The notes under the pieces: model-generated
What the model was told of the DNA's origin: nothing
Seen by the model: only the letters and a program-made list of their open reading frames with translations
Databases searched by the model: none
In this document: positions 44,562-55,000 of the stretch, piece by piece
Position numbering within the stretch: position 1 is the first letter of the stretch
Layout: each line of letters opens with the position of its first letter
Assembly: GCF_004209755.1 (NCBI RefSeq)
Contig: NZ_CP035913.1
Coordinates: 3,472,001 to 3,536,000 of the forward strand
Direction of reading: 5' to 3'
DNA length: 64,000 nucleotides
Origin: Pseudoduganella lutea
GTDB lineage: Bacteria; Pseudomonadota; Gammaproteobacteria; Burkholderiales; Burkholderiaceae_D
Made by a program: the position numbers and the translations under genes

Positions 44562-45503
44562 ATGTCCTTCGCTAACCTCGCACGGCTCGGCCGCGAGCAG
44601 CCACTGCGCATGCTGCTCGTGAATGCCGGCGATGCCGAGAGCCTGACCTGGTCCGGTCTGGCCCAGCCATTGCGGCTGGCGCAGCGCCTGCTGGGCGATG
44701 CCTTCGTGCTCGACATCGGCACGCCAGCCACGGTGGCGGCTGGTGGCGCAGGAGACTGGCACGTGGCGCTGCTGGTCGCGGACGAGCAGCAAGCCGCGCT
44801 GCCTTCCCAACTGCTGCACACGGTGCTGGATCGCTGCCGCGGCGCCGCGTGCTGGGGCGGCGTCGGCGCGGCCGTGCTGTGGCTGGCCGCCGCGGGCCAC
44901 GCCGCCGGCGTGCGCATCGCGCTGCCCTGGGCGCTGTATGGCGACACGGGCGAAATCGCCGAGCAGGCGATCCTCACGCCCCACCTGTTCGAATGCGACG
45001 GCCGGCACCTGACCTGCTGCGGCGGGGCGGCCAGCATCGACTTCGCGCTGACCTTGGTCGAACACCTGTTCGGCAGCGGCATCGGCGCCGCCGTCAAGGA
45101 AGCGCTGTGCATCGACCGCGTGCGCGGTGCGGATGAACGGCAGCGGGTGGCGCTGCAGGCGCGCTTCGGTGTGCTGCAGCCGAAGCTGTCCGAAGCGGTG
45201 ACATTGATGGAGGCGAACATAGAGGAACCGCTGACCACCGACGACGTCGCCCAGCTCGTGGGCCTGTCGCGCCGCCAGCTCGAGCGCCTGTTCAAGCAAT
45301 ACCTGGGCAGCCTGCCATCGCGCTACTACCTCGAACTGCGGCTGCAGCGCGCCCGCCAACTGCTGCTGGAAACCAACCATTCGATCGTGCAAGTGGGCCT
45401 GATGTGCGGCTTCTCCTCCGGCTCGCACTTTTCCACCGCCTTCGGCGCCCTGTTCGGGAACACGCCCCGCGAAGAGCGGCAACGCAAACTCGCCGCCGCC
45501 TGA
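44562..45503 (+). CDS. argR: AraC/GlxA-family regulator of arginine catabolism (ArgR type)
   Basis: A 313-residue regulator with an N-terminal DJ-1/PfpI-like (GATase1) domain (about 15-190) and a C-terminal AraC helix-turn-helix pair (about 215-305, TTDDVAQLVGLSRRQLERLFKQYLG and IVQVGLMCGFSSGSHFSTAF). This layout and the position before the AST operon match the ArgR of Pseudomonas aeruginosa, which is unrelated to the E. coli ArgR repressor. It should activate the downstream genes when arginine is present. A matching half-site lies before astC. Confidence 0.85.
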   Translation: MSFANLARLGREQPLRMLLVNAGDAESLTWSGLAQPLRLAQRLLGDAFVLDIGTPATVAAGGAGDWHVALLVADEQQAALPSQLLHTVLDRCRGAACWGGVGAAVLWLAAAGHAAGVRIALPWALYGDTGEIAEQAILTPHLFECDGRHLTCCGGAASIDFALTLVEHLFGSGIGAAVKEALCIDRVRGADERQRVALQARFGVLQPKLSEAVTLMEANIEEPLTTDDVAQLVGLSRRQLERLFKQYLGSLPSRYYLELRLQRARQLLLETNHSIVQVGLMCGFSSGSHFSTAFGALFGNTPREERQRKLAAA

Positions 45504-45567
45504 AAAATTAGGGACGGACCCTGTTTTAGAGGAAATTTCCCAGAAAACAGGGTCCGTCCCTAATTTT
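45504..45567. repeat. Perfect 24-base inverted repeat with AGGGACGGACCCT core
   Basis: Arms at 45504-45527 and 45544-45567 are exact reverse complements. Each arm is itself near-palindromic (AGGGACGGACCCT), and the 16-base loop contains the palindrome GGAAATTTCC. It lies between argR and the astC promoter. I associate sequences of this AATTAGGGAC-type form with the REPs of REP-associated tyrosine transposases. Confidence 0.85.
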
Positions 45568-45577
45568 GGAAAATTCT

Positions 45578-45598
45578 TGTCGCTTCTTCAAAAGAGTT
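45578..45598 (+). promoter_or_regulatory. ArgR half-site before the AST operon
   Basis: TGTCGC-N8-AA-N5, an exact match to the half-site described for P. aeruginosa ArgR. A second copy in direct repeat would start at 45599 and is poorly conserved (TTAGCA). The site ends 17 bases before the -10 TACAAT, in the position of an activator replacing the -35. Confidence 0.55.
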
Positions 45599-45614
45599 TT
45601 AGCATGCCCGCTTT

Positions 45615-45620
45615 TACAAT
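45615..45620 (+). promoter_or_regulatory. -10 element of the astC promoter
   Basis: TACAAT 57 bases before the astC start. No acceptable -35 is present at 16-18 bases, as expected for an activator-dependent promoter. Confidence 0.45.
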
Positions 45621-45676
45621 CCGTACTCACCGTGGACTTGCCGCGGCCGTACCTCTTCTTTTCCTGGGGAATGCCA

Positions 45677-46921
45677 ATGAACGCCAAGCTTGATTCGACT
45701 GTTACCACTCGCCCTGTCACCAGGCAGACTTACGACGAAGTACTGGTGCCAACCTACGCACCGGCGCAGATGGTACCGGTGCGAGCAGCGGGCCTGGACC
45801 TGTGGGACCAGGAAGGCAAGCGCTACCTCGACTTCACGTCCGGCATCGCCGTGGCGGCGCTGGGCCATTGCAACCCCATCGTAGTGGAAGCGCTGGTGCG
45901 CCAGGCCAATACGGTCTGGCACCTGGGCAATGGCTACACGAACGAGCCGGTGCTGCGCCTGGGCCTGGCGATCACGGAAGCCACGTTCGCCGACCGCGCG
46001 TTCTTCTGCAACTCGGGCGCCGAAGCCAACGAGGCCGCGCTGAAGCTGGCGCGCAAGCATGCGCATGCCAAGTACGGCGAGCACAAGTCGCGCATCGTGT
46101 CGTGCCTGAATTCGTTCCACGGCCGCACGCTGTTCACCGTGTCCGTCGGCGGCCAGCCGAAGTACACCGAAGGCTTCGAGCCGCTGCCGCCGTCGATCGA
46201 CCACATCCCCTACAACGACATCGAAGCGGCGCGTGCCGCGATCGGCGACGACGTGTGCGCGGTGATCGTCGAGCCGGTGCAGGGCGAGGGCGGCGTGATG
46301 CCGGGTAACCCGGAATACCTGCAGGAGCTGCGCGCGCTGTGCGACAAGACCGGCGCCCTGCTCATCTTCGACGAAGTGCAGTGCGGCATGGGCCGTACCG
46401 GCTCGCTGTTCGCCTACATGGGCTATGGCGTGACGCCGGACGTGCTGACGTCGGCCAAGGCGCTGGGCAACGGCTACCCGGTCGCCGCGATGCTGACGAC
46501 GGAAGAGCTGGCGAAGAGCCTGGCGGTCGGCACGCACGGCACCACGTACGGCGGCAACCCGCTGGCCGCCACCGTGGCGCTGACCGTGCTGGAAACGATC
46601 AACCAGCCGGCCTTCCTGGCGCGTGTGAAGGAAGCGAGCCTGTACCTGATCGGCAAGCTGGAAGAACTGGTGCGCGATTACCCGCAGGTGTTCGGCATCG
46701 TGCGCGGCGCCGGCCTGCTGCTGGGTATCGTCGTCACCGACGAGTTCAAGGGCCGCTCGAAGGATATCCAGCGCGCCGTCGAGGCGGAAGGCCTGATGGT
46801 GCTCATCGCCGGCCCGGACGTCGTGCGCCTGGCACCGGCGCTGATCGTCACCGACGCGCAGATCGACGAAGCCATGGCGCTGATGCGCAAGGGCCTCGAC
46901 AAGCTGCTGGCCGCCCGGTAA
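45677..46921 (+). CDS. astC: Succinylornithine transaminase
   Basis: A 414-residue class III PLP aminotransferase, third enzyme of the AST pathway: succinylornithine plus 2-oxoglutarate to succinylglutamate semialdehyde plus glutamate. It has NSGAEANEAALKLARKHA (about 115-132), HGRTLFTVSVGG, LLIFDEVQCGMGRTGSLFAY (about 229-248), the PLP lysine in LTSAKALGNGYPVAAM (about 256-271), and GTTYGGNPLAATVAL. The enzyme overlaps in function with ArgD acetylornithine transaminase; the AST neighbours assign it to AstC. ATG 45677 with TGGGGA upstream is the start; an ATG six bases earlier is possible. Confidence 0.9.
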   Translation: MNAKLDSTVTTRPVTRQTYDEVLVPTYAPAQMVPVRAAGLDLWDQEGKRYLDFTSGIAVAALGHCNPIVVEALVRQANTVWHLGNGYTNEPVLRLGLAITEATFADRAFFCNSGAEANEAALKLARKHAHAKYGEHKSRIVSCLNSFHGRTLFTVSVGGQPKYTEGFEPLPPSIDHIPYNDIEAARAAIGDDVCAVIVEPVQGEGGVMPGNPEYLQELRALCDKTGALLIFDEVQCGMGRTGSLFAYMGYGVTPDVLTSAKALGNGYPVAAMLTTEELAKSLAVGTHGTTYGGNPLAATVALTVLETINQPAFLARVKEASLYLIGKLEELVRDYPQVFGIVRGAGLLLGIVVTDEFKGRSKDIQRAVEAEGLMVLIAGPDVVRLAPALIVTDAQIDEAMALMRKGLDKLLAAR

Positions 46922-47012
46922 GCACGTTTCACCAGGCTTCACCGGCGTCGTCTATGCCGCCGGCGCGACACACCCATCGTGCCGGCGGTTTCCATTCAAA
47001 CCAGGAGTGCCT

Positions 47013-48044
47013 ATGTACGTCGTCCGTCCGGTGGAAACCGCGGATATTCCCGCGCTCGAATCGCTGGCCGCGGTGACGATCCCCGGGTTGCACACGCTGC
47101 CGCGCAGCCGCGACAAGATCGTCATGGCCGTCGAGCGCTCGCTGGCGTCGCTGGCGGCCCAGGTCGATATCCCCAGCGAGGAATCGTACCTGTTCGTGCT
47201 GGAATCGGTGGAAGAGCGCCGCATCTGCGGCACCGCCGCGATCTTTGCATCCGCCGGTTCCAACGGCACCTATTTCTCGTTCCGTAACGACGTGATCCAG
47301 CAGGTCTCGCGCGACCTGAACATCTGCCATAGCGTGCATGCGCTCACGCTGTGCTCGGAGCTCACCGCCTACTCGCAGCTGTCGTCGTTCTACATCGCGC
47401 CGGAAGTGCAGCAGGGCCCGGAGGCGGCATTGCTGTCCCGTTCGCGCCTGATGTATGCGGCACAGCACCCGCGGCGCTTCGGCGACCGCTTCTTCGTGCC
47501 GCTGGCCGGCGTCACCGACGACGATGGCCAGTCGCCGTTCTGGAATGCCGTGGGCCGCAAGTTCTTCAAGATGGATTTCCTCGATGCCGAGCGCACCATC
47601 GGCGGTGCGCGCAACCGCACGCTGATCGTCGAGCTGATGCCGCACTACCCGGTCTACGTGCCGCTGCTGCCGGGCGATGCCCAGGCGGCGATGGGCCAGA
47701 TCCATCCGTCCGGCGAGCTGGCCTTCAACCTGCTCACGGCCGAAGGCTTCGAGGCCGATGAATACATCGACATCTTCGATGGTGGCCCGATCCTGCAGGC
47801 GCACAAGCATGCGCTGCGCACGTTCAACAGCTCGCAGAAGCTGCGCGTGCGCACCGGCGTTGCCCGCACCAGGGAAGGCCCGCTGTTCAACTACGCGGTC
47901 GCCAACGGCGACAGCACGGCTTTCCGCGCCGTGACGATTCCCTGCCCGGACCTGGAGGGCTGCGACGCGGTGGCGCTGCCGCCCGAAATCCAGGATATCC
48001 TGCGCGTCGCCGAAGGCGACAGCGTGACCTGCGTACGCATCTAG
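47013..48044 (+). CDS. aruF: Arginine N-succinyltransferase, alpha subunit
   Basis: A 343-residue subunit of the enzyme that succinylates arginine, the first AST step. It begins MYVVRPVETADIPALESLA, with SGDRDK-like and ICGTAAIFASAG segments of the AstA family, LTLCSELTAYSQLSSFYIAPEVQ (about 108-130), and FWNAVGRKFFKMDF (about 178-191). AGGAG lies five bases before ATG 47013. As in pseudomonads, two homologous AstA subunits are encoded in tandem, this one and the following gene. Confidence 0.93.
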   Translation: MYVVRPVETADIPALESLAAVTIPGLHTLPRSRDKIVMAVERSLASLAAQVDIPSEESYLFVLESVEERRICGTAAIFASAGSNGTYFSFRNDVIQQVSRDLNICHSVHALTLCSELTAYSQLSSFYIAPEVQQGPEAALLSRSRLMYAAQHPRRFGDRFFVPLAGVTDDDGQSPFWNAVGRKFFKMDFLDAERTIGGARNRTLIVELMPHYPVYVPLLPGDAQAAMGQIHPSGELAFNLLTAEGFEADEYIDIFDGGPILQAHKHALRTFNSSQKLRVRTGVARTREGPLFNYAVANGDSTAFRAVTIPCPDLEGCDAVALPPEIQDILRVAEGDSVTCVRI

Positions 48045-48053
48045 GAGAAGCCC

Positions 48054-49100
48054 ATGCTTGTTGTACGCGCCATCAACGAGGGCGATCTCGGCGGCCTGTT
48101 CGACCTGGCTAGCCAGGTCGGCACCGGCATGACCACGCTGAAGCCGGACATGAAGATGCTGGGCGACCGCCTGGCCACCGCCTGCGCCTCGTTCGCCGAA
48201 ACCATCCCGCCGGAAGAGCGCGATTACCTGTTCGTCATGGAAGACACGGCCAACCACCGGCTGGCCGGCGTCTGCGCGATCAAGGGCGCCGTCGGCCTCA
48301 CGGAACCGTTCTACAACTACCGGATCGGCACGCTGGTGCATTCGAGCCGCGAGCTGAACGTGTTCACGAAAATGGAAACCCTGTACCTGTCGAACGACCT
48401 GACGGGTTCCTCGGAACTGTGTTCGCTGTTCCTGCATCCGGATTACCGGGTCGGCCACAACGGCAAGCTGCTGTCGAAGAGCCGTTTCCTGTTCATCGCC
48501 CAGTTCCCGCACCTGTTCACGGAAAAGATCATCGCCGAGATGCGCGGCTACCAGGCAGAGGATGGCAGCTCGCCGTTCTACGAAGGCCTGGGCCGGCATT
48601 TCTTCAAGATGGATTTCCACCACGTCGACGACCTGACGGCGCTGGGCAAGAAATCGTTCATCGCCGAGCTGATGCCGCGCCAGCCGCTGTATATCGCCTA
48701 CCTGCCGCAGGACGCGCAGGATGTCGTCGGCGCCGTGCACAAGTCCACGGCACCGGCACGCCGCCTGCTGGAGCAGGAAGGCATGCACTACGAAGGCTAC
48801 GTGGACATTTTCGACGCCGGCCCCGTGCTGCAGGCCCGCGTATCGGAACTGCGTGCGCTGCGCGACAGCGAGCTGGCCACCATCGCGCCCGATGAAGACA
48901 TCGTGCATGCGTGCGCGCCCGCCACCACCGAACCCACGCTCGTCTCGAACACCACGCTGCGCGACTTCCGCATGATCGTCAGCGATGCGGTCAGCGTGAA
49001 CGGCAGCATCGACCTGTCGTCCGCCGAGCAGCGGCTGCTGCATTGCGGCACCGGCGCCACGGTGCGCACGCTGCCGCTGAACGTCAAGAAAAACCTGTGA
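48054..49100 (+). CDS. aruG: Arginine N-succinyltransferase, beta subunit
   Basis: A 348-residue AstA homologue and second subunit of the two-part succinyltransferase. It shares the fold and many blocks with the preceding gene: TLYLSNDLTGSSELCSLFLHPDYR (about 107-130) and FYEGLGRHFFKMDFHHVDDL (about 175-194). TAGGAGAAGCCC precedes the ATG. The nine-base gap to aruF indicates a single transcript. Confidence 0.93.
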   Translation: MLVVRAINEGDLGGLFDLASQVGTGMTTLKPDMKMLGDRLATACASFAETIPPEERDYLFVMEDTANHRLAGVCAIKGAVGLTEPFYNYRIGTLVHSSRELNVFTKMETLYLSNDLTGSSELCSLFLHPDYRVGHNGKLLSKSRFLFIAQFPHLFTEKIIAEMRGYQAEDGSSPFYEGLGRHFFKMDFHHVDDLTALGKKSFIAELMPRQPLYIAYLPQDAQDVVGAVHKSTAPARRLLEQEGMHYEGYVDIFDAGPVLQARVSELRALRDSELATIAPDEDIVHACAPATTEPTLVSNTTLRDFRMIVSDAVSVNGSIDLSSAEQRLLHCGTGATVRTLPLNVKKNL

Positions 49101-49108
49101 GGAACAAC

Positions 49109-50584
49109 ATGCCCGACTCCGTACTGTCCAACTTCATCGCAGGCCGCTGGCAAACCGGCAGCGGCGCCGAACTGATCACCGTCGACCCGGCCACCGGCAA
49201 GGAAACGTGGCGCGGCAAGGCCGCCGCGCCGGAGGATGTGGCGGCCGCCTGCAGTGCCGCGCGTGCCGCGTTCGAGCCCTGGGCCGAGCGGCCGCTGGAA
49301 GAGCGCATCGCCATCGCCAGCCGCTTCCGCGACCTGCTGAAGGAAAACAACGAGGCGCTGGCGGAGCTGATCGCGCAGGAAGTGGGCAAACCCATGTGGG
49401 AAGCGCGCACCGAAGTCACGACGATGGCGAACAAGGTCGACATCTCGGTGCAGTCGTACAACGCGCGCACCGGCGAAGTGCACAACAAGGTGGCCGATGG
49501 CGCCGCCGTGCTGCGCCACCGCCCGCACGGCGTGTTCGGCGTGTTCGGCCCCTACAACTTCCCTGGCCACCTGCCGAACGGCCATATCGTGCCGGCCCTG
49601 ATCGCGGGGAACACCGTCGTGTTCAAGCCCAGCGAATACGCGCCGCGCACGGCGATCAAGACCGTGGAACTGTGGGAACAGGCCGGCGTGCCGGCCGGCG
49701 TGATCAACCTGGTCAACGGCGGCCGCGACACGGGCGTGGCGCTCGGCCAGAATGCCGACATCGATGGCGTGCTGTTCACCGGCAGCAGCCAGACGGGCGC
49801 CGCCCTGCACCGCCAGTTCGGCGGCCAGCCGGGCAAGCTGCTGGCGCTGGAAATGGGCGGCAACAACCCGCTCGTCGTGTGGGACGTGCAGGACATCGAC
49901 GCCGCCGTGTTCATGGCGATCCAGTCGGCCTTCATCTCGGCTGGCCAGCGCTGCACGTGCGCGCGCCGGCTCGTCGTGCAAAAGGGCGAGAAGGGCGATG
50001 CCTTTTTGCGCCGCCTGGTCGACGTGGCCGCGAAGATCCAGGTGGGCGAGTCGCATGCGGAGCCGCAGCCATTCATGGGCCCGGTGGTCTCCGCCGCCGT
50101 CGCCGAGAAGCTCTTGCAGGCGCAGGCCGCCATGGTCGCCAAGGGCGGCAAGCTGCTGCTGGAAATGCAGCAGCTGCAGCCGGAAACGGGCTTTGTCTCG
50201 GCCGGCATCGTCGACGTGACCGATGCGCAGGGCATCCCCGACGAGGAATGGTTCGGGCCCCTCTTGCAGGTCTACCGCACGGACGATTTCGACACGGCGC
50301 TGCGCATCGCCAACAACACCGAGTTCGGCCTGGCCGCGGCCCTGCTGTCGAACGAGGAAGGCCTGTGGAAGAAATTCCAGCTGCGCGCCCGCGCCGGCAT
50401 CGTCAACTGGAACCGTCCCACGACGGGCGCCGCCAGCACGGCGCCGTTCGGCGGCGTGGGCAAGTCCGGCAACCACCGGCCCAGCGCCTACTACGCGGCC
50501 GACTACTGCGCGTATCCAGTCGCATCGATCGAGAACGATGCGCTGGAAATGCCCGCCAAGCTGTCGCCCGGCCTGACGTTCTGA
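49109..50584 (+). CDS. astD: Succinylglutamate-semialdehyde dehydrogenase
   Basis: A 491-residue NAD-dependent aldehyde dehydrogenase, fourth AST step, oxidising the semialdehyde to succinylglutamate. Catalytic Asn in GPYNFPGHLPNGH (about 150-162), the Glu of LALEMGGNNPLVV (about 248-260) and the nucleophile Cys in SAGQRCTCARRL (about 276-287) are present. ATG 49109 with GAGGAAC upstream gives the normal N-terminus (MPDSVLSNFIAGRW). Eight bases follow the aruG stop. Confidence 0.94.
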   Translation: MPDSVLSNFIAGRWQTGSGAELITVDPATGKETWRGKAAAPEDVAAACSAARAAFEPWAERPLEERIAIASRFRDLLKENNEALAELIAQEVGKPMWEARTEVTTMANKVDISVQSYNARTGEVHNKVADGAAVLRHRPHGVFGVFGPYNFPGHLPNGHIVPALIAGNTVVFKPSEYAPRTAIKTVELWEQAGVPAGVINLVNGGRDTGVALGQNADIDGVLFTGSSQTGAALHRQFGGQPGKLLALEMGGNNPLVVWDVQDIDAAVFMAIQSAFISAGQRCTCARRLVVQKGEKGDAFLRRLVDVAAKIQVGESHAEPQPFMGPVVSAAVAEKLLQAQAAMVAKGGKLLLEMQQLQPETGFVSAGIVDVTDAQGIPDEEWFGPLLQVYRTDDFDTALRIANNTEFGLAAALLSNEEGLWKKFQLRARAGIVNWNRPTTGAASTAPFGGVGKSGNHRPSAYYAADYCAYPVASIENDALEMPAKLSPGLTF

Positions 50585-50593
50585 GGATGATCC

Positions 50594-51934
50594 ATGAGTA
50601 CGCGTGAATTTAACTTCGACGGCCTGGTGGGGCCATCGCACAACTACGCCGGCCTGTCGTTCGGCAACGTGGCTTCGTTCAACAACGTCAAGAGCGCGTC
50701 GAACCCGAAGCAGGCCGCCTTGCAGGGCCTGGCCAAGATGCGCGCGCTGGCCGCGCGCGGCTTCGCCCAAGGGATGCTGCCCCCGCAGGCACGGCCGAAC
50801 TTCCGGCTGCTGCGCAGCCTGGGCTTTACGGGCAGCGATGCCGAGGTGCTGGCGCGGGCATACAAGGAGTCGCCGGTGCTGCTGGCCAGCGCTTACTCCG
50901 CGTCGTCGATGTGGACCGCCAACGCGGCCACCGTGAGCCCGTCGCGCGACACGGCGGACGGCAAGGTGCACTTCACGCCGGCCAACCTGAACAACAAGCT
51001 GCACCGCTCGCATGAGCACGTGCAGTCGGGCCGTGCGCTGCGCGCCATCTTCCATGACGAGCGCCACTTCGCCGTGCACGAGGCGCTGCCCTCCACGCCG
51101 GCCTTCGGCGACGAGGGCGCCGCCAACCATACGCGCCTGTGCCGCGACCACGGGGCGGACGCCGTCGAGCTGTTCGTCTACGGTCGTGTCGAATTCGATC
51201 CGGCCGCGCCGGCGCCGGTGCGCTATCCGGCACGGCAAACGCTGGAAGCGTCGGAAGCGGTGGCCCGGTTGCATGGCCTGCAGGAAGCGCGCACCGTGTA
51301 CGTGCAGCAGAATCCCGCCGTGATCGACCAGGGCGTGTTCCACAACGACGTGATCGCCGTCGGCAATGCCAACGTTCTGTTCTACCACGAGCAGGCCTTC
51401 GCCGACGAGCAGGGCACCTTGCTGAAGCTGCGCCAGGCCCTCGATGGCGTCGGGGCGGAGCTGGCGCCGATCCGCGTGGCGACCGGCCAGGTGGCGGTGG
51501 CCGACGCGGTGCAGAGCTACCTGTTCAACAGCCAGCTGCTGTCGAAGCCGGACGGCAAGATGGCGCTCGTGATCCCGCGCGAATGCGAGGAAAACGCCGC
51601 CGTGGCCAAGTACCTGCAAGGCCTGGTCGCCAGCGGCGGCCCGGTCGACGAGCTGGTGCACTTCGACCTGCGCCAGAGCATGCGCAATGGCGGCGGCCCC
51701 GCCTGCCTGCGCCTGCGCGTGGCGCTGACGGACCAGGAAGCGGCGGCGATGCACCAGGGCGTGATCATGACCGAAGCGCTGTACCACACCCTCGTGGCCT
51801 GGGTGGACAGGCACTACCGCGACCAGCTCGCGCCGCAGGACCTGGCCGACCCCGCGCTGGCGATCGAGATCGCCGCCGCACTGGAGGAACTCGAGCGGCT
51901 TCTCGGGCTGCCCGGGCTGTATGATCTGGGCTAG
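50594..51934 (+). CDS. astB: N-succinylarginine dihydrolase
   Basis: A 446-residue enzyme that hydrolyses succinylarginine to succinylornithine, CO2 and two ammonia, second AST step. The start [18 protein letters not shown] (about 4-21) and the segment [18 protein letters not shown] (about 246-263), with catalytic His, are diagnostic, as is [15 protein letters not shown] (about 363-377) with the catalytic Cys. Length is normal. Nine bases follow the astD stop. Confidence 0.95.
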   Translation: MSTREFNFDGLVGPSHNYAGLSFGNVASFNNVKSASNPKQAALQGLAKMRALAARGFAQGMLPPQARPNFRLLRSLGFTGSDAEVLARAYKESPVLLASAYSASSMWTANAATVSPSRDTADGKVHFTPANLNNKLHRSHEHVQSGRALRAIFHDERHFAVHEALPSTPAFGDEGAANHTRLCRDHGADAVELFVYGRVEFDPAAPAPVRYPARQTLEASEAVARLHGLQEARTVYVQQNPAVIDQGVFHNDVIAVGNANVLFYHEQAFADEQGTLLKLRQALDGVGAELAPIRVATGQVAVADAVQSYLFNSQLLSKPDGKMALVIPRECEENAAVAKYLQGLVASGGPVDELVHFDLRQSMRNGGGPACLRLRVALTDQEAAAMHQGVIMTEALYHTLVAWVDRHYRDQLAPQDLADPALAIEIAAALEELERLLGLPGLYDLG

Positions 51935-52069
51935 AACGTAGAGCGTTCTCACGTTTGGCAGATTGAACAATGAGTGGGGCTGGGCGATCCTCGGCCCCAT
52001 TGCACATTGCGCCAGCCACGAGCCGGCGCGCAGTACCCATCACGCACACTGGAATAACTGGAGAAGCAG

Positions 52070-55000
52070 ATGACAAAGATGCCGCAGCAACTGCGTAGTG
52101 AAACCCTGGAACTCGTCAATGGCGGCGTTGCCGGCCATGGCGCCGACGGCACGCCCGTGGGCGCGCTGATCGCGCTCTGGCTGAAGTCCCTCGACGATGA
52201 AGACCTGGCCGACACGCTGCCCGCCAGCCTCGCGCCGGTGCTGGTGGAAGGCTTCACCGCCGCGGCCCGCCGCACGGTGCCGGGCGCGCAGATCGCCACG
52301 CTGCGCTATGCGGATGGCCGCGGCGGCAATGCCACGGCGCTGCTGATCCTGAACGACGACATGCCCTACCTGGTCGACTCCATCGTGATGGTGCTGCGGC
52401 GCCGCAAGGTACAGGTGAACGGCGTGCTCAATGCCGTGCTGCCGGTGACGCGCGACACGAACGGCGCCGTGACGGCGGCCGGCGAACCGGGTGCGAAACT
52501 GGAATCCTACGTGCTTTGCCTGCTGGCCGAGGAGCTCGACGACGCCTCGCTGCGCGAGCTGCAAGAAGGCATCGAAACGGTGGCGCGCGATGCCGCCGTC
52601 GTCCGGCGCGACCTGCCGACGATGAAGAACCGCTTCACCACCGTGGCCGATTCCGTGCAGGGCCAGGGCGAAGAGGGCGCCGAGGCAGCCGCCTTCCTGC
52701 AATGGGCGCGCGACGAAGGCTTTGAAGTGCACGGCTATGCGTACTACCACGTGAAGCCGGGCACGCACGAACTGGAACGCGACCTCCCCAGCCGCATCGG
52801 CGTGCTGCAGGATACCGCGCATCCTGTCTACGGCACCTGCCTGGCGAACATCCCGGGCGACCTCGATACGCTGAACCGGCGCGGGCACATCCTCTCGATC
52901 GTCAAGGCGGACGTGAGCGGCACGCTGCACCGCGACCAGCAGCTCGATTTCATCGGCGTGCGGGCCGCCGACGCGAGCGGCAACGTGCTGGGCGAGCACT
53001 GCTTCATCGGCCTGTTCACGCGCGCCGCGATGCTCACGCCGCTGGCCCGCCTGCCGTTCGCGCGCGGCCGCATCGCCCAGGTCCTGAAGATCGCCAACCT
53101 GCGCCAGGAAGGCTTCCGCGCCGAGAAATTCATCGAGATCCTGGAATCGCTGCCGCGCACCGAGGCGCTGGAAGCGGACCCCGAATGGCTGGCCGAAGTC
53201 TGCAACGCCGTCGTTTCCCTGTACAAGCAGCCGCGCACCAAGGTGTTCGCGCGGCGCGACGTGTATGCGCGCCACCTGAACGTGCTGGTCTACCTGCCGC
53301 GCGAACGCTACAGCGCCAGCGCTGCGCAGGCGCTGGCGCGCGCCCTGCAGGACAGCTCCGGTGCCACGCACGTGAGTTCGCAGACGCTGGTGGCCGATGG
53401 CCCGCTGGCGCGCCTGTACCTGATCGCGCACGCCGCACGCTACCCGCTGGACCTGGAAAGCGACGTGCAGCGTCCGCTGCTGTCGATCCTCGATGGCTGG
53501 CACGAAGGCTTTTCCGAGCTGGCCGACGCGGTGCCGGACGAACACCGGCGTAACGACCTGCGCCGCCTGTGCGCCACGCTGCCGGTCGACTACGTTGCCG
53601 CCACGTCGCCGGCCGTGGCGTTCCATGACCTGGACACGATCCTGCGCAACGGTACGCCGCACCGCGCTACCGTGCGCATCGAGCTGGCTTCGGAGGCCAA
53701 TCCCGCCACGATCCGCATCTATACGCTGGACAAGACGCCCACGCTGTCGTCGATCCTGCCCGCGCTGCACAATGCCGGCGTGCTGATCGACCGCGAACGC
53801 GCGCACACGATCCGCACGGCCGACGGCCAGCGCCACTACGTGACGAGCCTGGCCGTGGATGCCACGTCGGCCGAGAAGCTGGCGCGGCCCGGCGTGGCCG
53901 CCGTGGCCGAAGACCTGTTTGCCGCGCTGTTCAACGACGATATCGAGGATGGCCGCCTGAACGGCCTGGTGGTCGAAGGCGGCCTGAATCCGCGGCAGGT
54001 GCAACTGGTGCGTGCCTACATGAGCTACTGGCGCCAGACCGGCACGCAGTTCTCGGTGCGCTATATTGCCGAAAGCCTGCGCCGCCAGCCGGCGCTGGTG
54101 AAGGAAATCGTCGACGCGTTCGAGCACCGCTTCGATCCGCGGCGCAGCGAGGAAGACCGTGCCGCGGCCCGCGAGCAGCTGGTGGCGCTGAAGGCGCGCG
54201 TGCCGCAGGTGAATCACGCCGACCTGGAAGTGATCCTGGCCGCGCTGCTTGACCTGATCCTGGCCACCGTGCGCACCAATTATTTCCAGCCCAGCCCGGA
54301 GCTGCAGAATGCCGGCGTGCTCGATGCGCGCGACAAGATCATCTTCAAGTTCGACACCGGCAGGCTGGCGTTCCTGCCGGAGCCGAAACCTTACCGCGAG
54401 ATCTACGTGTTCTCGCGCCGCTTCGAAGGCGTGCACCTGCGCGGTGGCCCGGTGGCGCGGGGTGGCCTGCGCTGGTCGGACCGCATGGAGGACTACCGCA
54501 CCGAGGTGCTGGGCCTCGTGAAGGCGCAGATGGTGAAGAACGCGGTCATCGTGCCGGCCGGCGCCAAGGGCGGTTTCGTCTGCAAGCAGATGCCTGCCGG
54601 CGCGCCGCGTGAAGTGGTGGCGGCCGAGGGCGAAGCCGTGTACCGCATGTTCATCGCCAGCCTGCTGGAAGTGACGGACAATCGCGTGCTGGGCAAGATC
54701 GTGCCGCCGCAGGATACCGTGCGCTACGATGACGACGACCCCTACCTGGTGGTGGCGGCCGACAAGGGCACGGCCTCGTTCTCCGATATCGCCAACAGCA
54801 TCGCCGTGCAGCGTGGCTTCTGGCTGGGCGACGCGTTCGCCTCCGGCGGTTCGAACGGCTACGACCACAAGAAGCTGGGCATCACCGCCAAGGGCGCGTT
54901 CGAAGCCGTCAAGCGCCACTTCTACGAGATGGGCCACGACATGGCCAGCACGCCATTTACCGTGGTCGGCGTGGGTGACATGTCGGGCGACGTGTTCGGC

